From the NCBI GenBank assembly GCA_021790495.1, contig JAJYGZ010000130.1, positions 1-5,892 of the forward strand: a stretch of DNA of 5,892 bases, read 5' to 3'. Every line of letters starts with the position of its first letter. Positions within the stretch are counted from its first letter, which is position 1. The position numbers and the translations under genes are program-made. Shown here one piece after another: positions 5,683 through 5,892 of this stretch. The notes beneath the pieces were generated by a model that had not been told where the DNA came from, did not search any database, and was given only the letters and a program-made list of their open reading frames with translations. Source of the DNA: Actinomycetes bacterium (GTDB taxonomy: Bacteria > Actinomycetota > Acidimicrobiia > Acidimicrobiales > Acidimicrobiaceae).

Positions 5683-5763
5683 GTGCTGACTTGGAACTCG
5701 TTTGATGGCGCCTGGGCCTTGAATTGCTTAGTTGGCTGGCAAAGCACCGGACATGTCGAATAA
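5683..5763 (+). CDS. Possible 26-residue small ORF with a strong ribosome site
   Basis: A GTG (5683-5685) sits four bases after GGGAGGA (5672-5678), one of the best ribosome-site matches in the window, and is followed by 26 codons ending in TAA. The peptide would begin MLTWNSFDGAW and has three tryptophans (positions 4, 11, 19) and one cysteine. An overlapping minimal frame (ATG 5654 to TGA 5689) ends just inside it. It lies between crcB and the tRNA-Ser promoter and matches no family I know. It may be chance; nothing shows it is transcribed. Confidence 0.2.
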   Translation: MLTWNSFDGAWALNCLVGWQSTGHVE

Positions 5764-5789
5764 CGTTTCGAGTCCGTTTTGTGCCATGT

Positions 5790-5818
5790 GGGACAGCGGT
5801 GTCCACCAAGGCTAAACT
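5790..5818 (+). promoter_or_regulatory. Promoter of the tRNA-Ser gene
   Basis: GGGACA (5790-5795, four of six to TTGACA including GACA) and TAAACT (5813-5818, fits the TAnnnT actinobacterial -10) are separated by exactly 17 bases. Initiation near 5825 would leave a leader of about six bases before the tRNA. The -35 lies at the edge of a small hairpin-forming repeat, GGACA-GCGG-TGTCC (5791-5804). Confidence 0.6.
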
Positions 5819-5830
5819 TACGTTGTTGCT

Positions 5831-5892
5831 GGAGAGGTGCCAGAGTGGTCGAATGGGACTCACTGCTAATGAGTTGACCCGGGAAACTGGGT
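5831..5892 (+). tRNA. tRNA-Ser (anticodon GCU), 3' part beyond the window
   Basis: The 5' acceptor strand is GGAGAGG (5831-5837). It is followed by TG, the D arm starting CCAGAGTGGTCGAA, and the anticodon arm ACTCA-CTGCTAA-TGAGT (5858-5874) with anticodon GCT at 5865-5867, reading AGC/AGU codons. A long class II variable arm follows: ACCCGG (5877-5882), GAAA loop, CTGGGT (5887-5892, one G-T pair), as required for a serine tRNA. The window ends at the base of this arm, so the T arm and the 3' acceptor strand are not visible. Confidence 0.93.

Noticed and set aside
5565..5830. Fluoride riboswitch upstream of crcB
   Set aside because: GGCGATTGGCC on the minus strand recalls the start of the motif, but the following conserved core and the pseudoknot partner are not found.
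5525..5863. 112-codon open frame on the minus strand covering the crcB upstream region
   Set aside because: It would run across the tRNA promoter and into the tRNA antisense, overlaps the crcB start, and has no recognisable domain.
1..5892. CRISPR array, insertion sequence or phage genes
   Set aside because: No regularly spaced repeats, transposase or integrase motifs or long terminal inverted repeats are visible on either strand.

Overview
The window looks like chromosome from an actinobacterium. The reasons are the gene set and order of the main operon, GTG and TTG starts fused to upstream stops, and a probable leaderless promoter. Base composition is only moderately GC-rich by eye, lower than expected for Mycobacterium, so a more distant actinobacterial lineage is likelier. 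That placement is an inference.

Region 1 (1-4548, all minus strand) is an operon for a membrane-bound complex of the group 4 [NiFe]-hydrogenase / formate hydrogenlyase / complex I superfamily. In transcription order it holds an ArsR-family regulator (4548-4216), a NuoB/HycG-like Fe-S subunit (4156-3677), a HyfB/HycC-like antiporter-type subunit (3680-1689), a HycD/HyfC (NuoH-like) membrane anchor (1692-742), a HyfE/HycP-like subunit (725-66) and the first 23 codons of a further membrane subunit (69 to the window edge). From memory, order and sizes match the M. tuberculosis Rv0081-Rv0087 (hyc) locus closely. The catalytic large subunit (HycE-like) should lie beyond position 1, so the window cannot show whether the complex is a true hydrogenase or a cofactor-less relative.

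Region 2 (4549-4836) is intergenic. It carries an AT-rich inverted repeat upstream of the regulator gene (probable operator/promoter), a possible terminator for the genes upstream, and a stretch of ambiguous, weakly coding-like sequence.

Region 3 (4837-5564, minus strand) is a two-gene unit for fluoride resistance: crcB (Fluc fluoride channel), overlapping by 4 nt a DUF190 gene, a common partner. A perfect TATAAT lies six bases from the crcB ATG.

Region 4 (5565-5892) is a divergent intergenic region with the crcB promoter, a possible 26-codon ORF and a convincing promoter. It leads into a tRNA-Ser(GCU) gene on the plus strand, cut by the window end at the close of its variable arm.

In the hydrogenase-like operon, the Fe-S subunit would pass electrons between an unseen large subunit and partner, and the membrane subunits would couple that redox step to ion translocation. 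The regulator at the head probably controls itself and the operon. I found no mobile element, CRISPR array or clearly new system. The most interesting points are the regulator/operator pair, the unknown electron partner of the complex and the small unexplained ORFs in the two intergenic regions.
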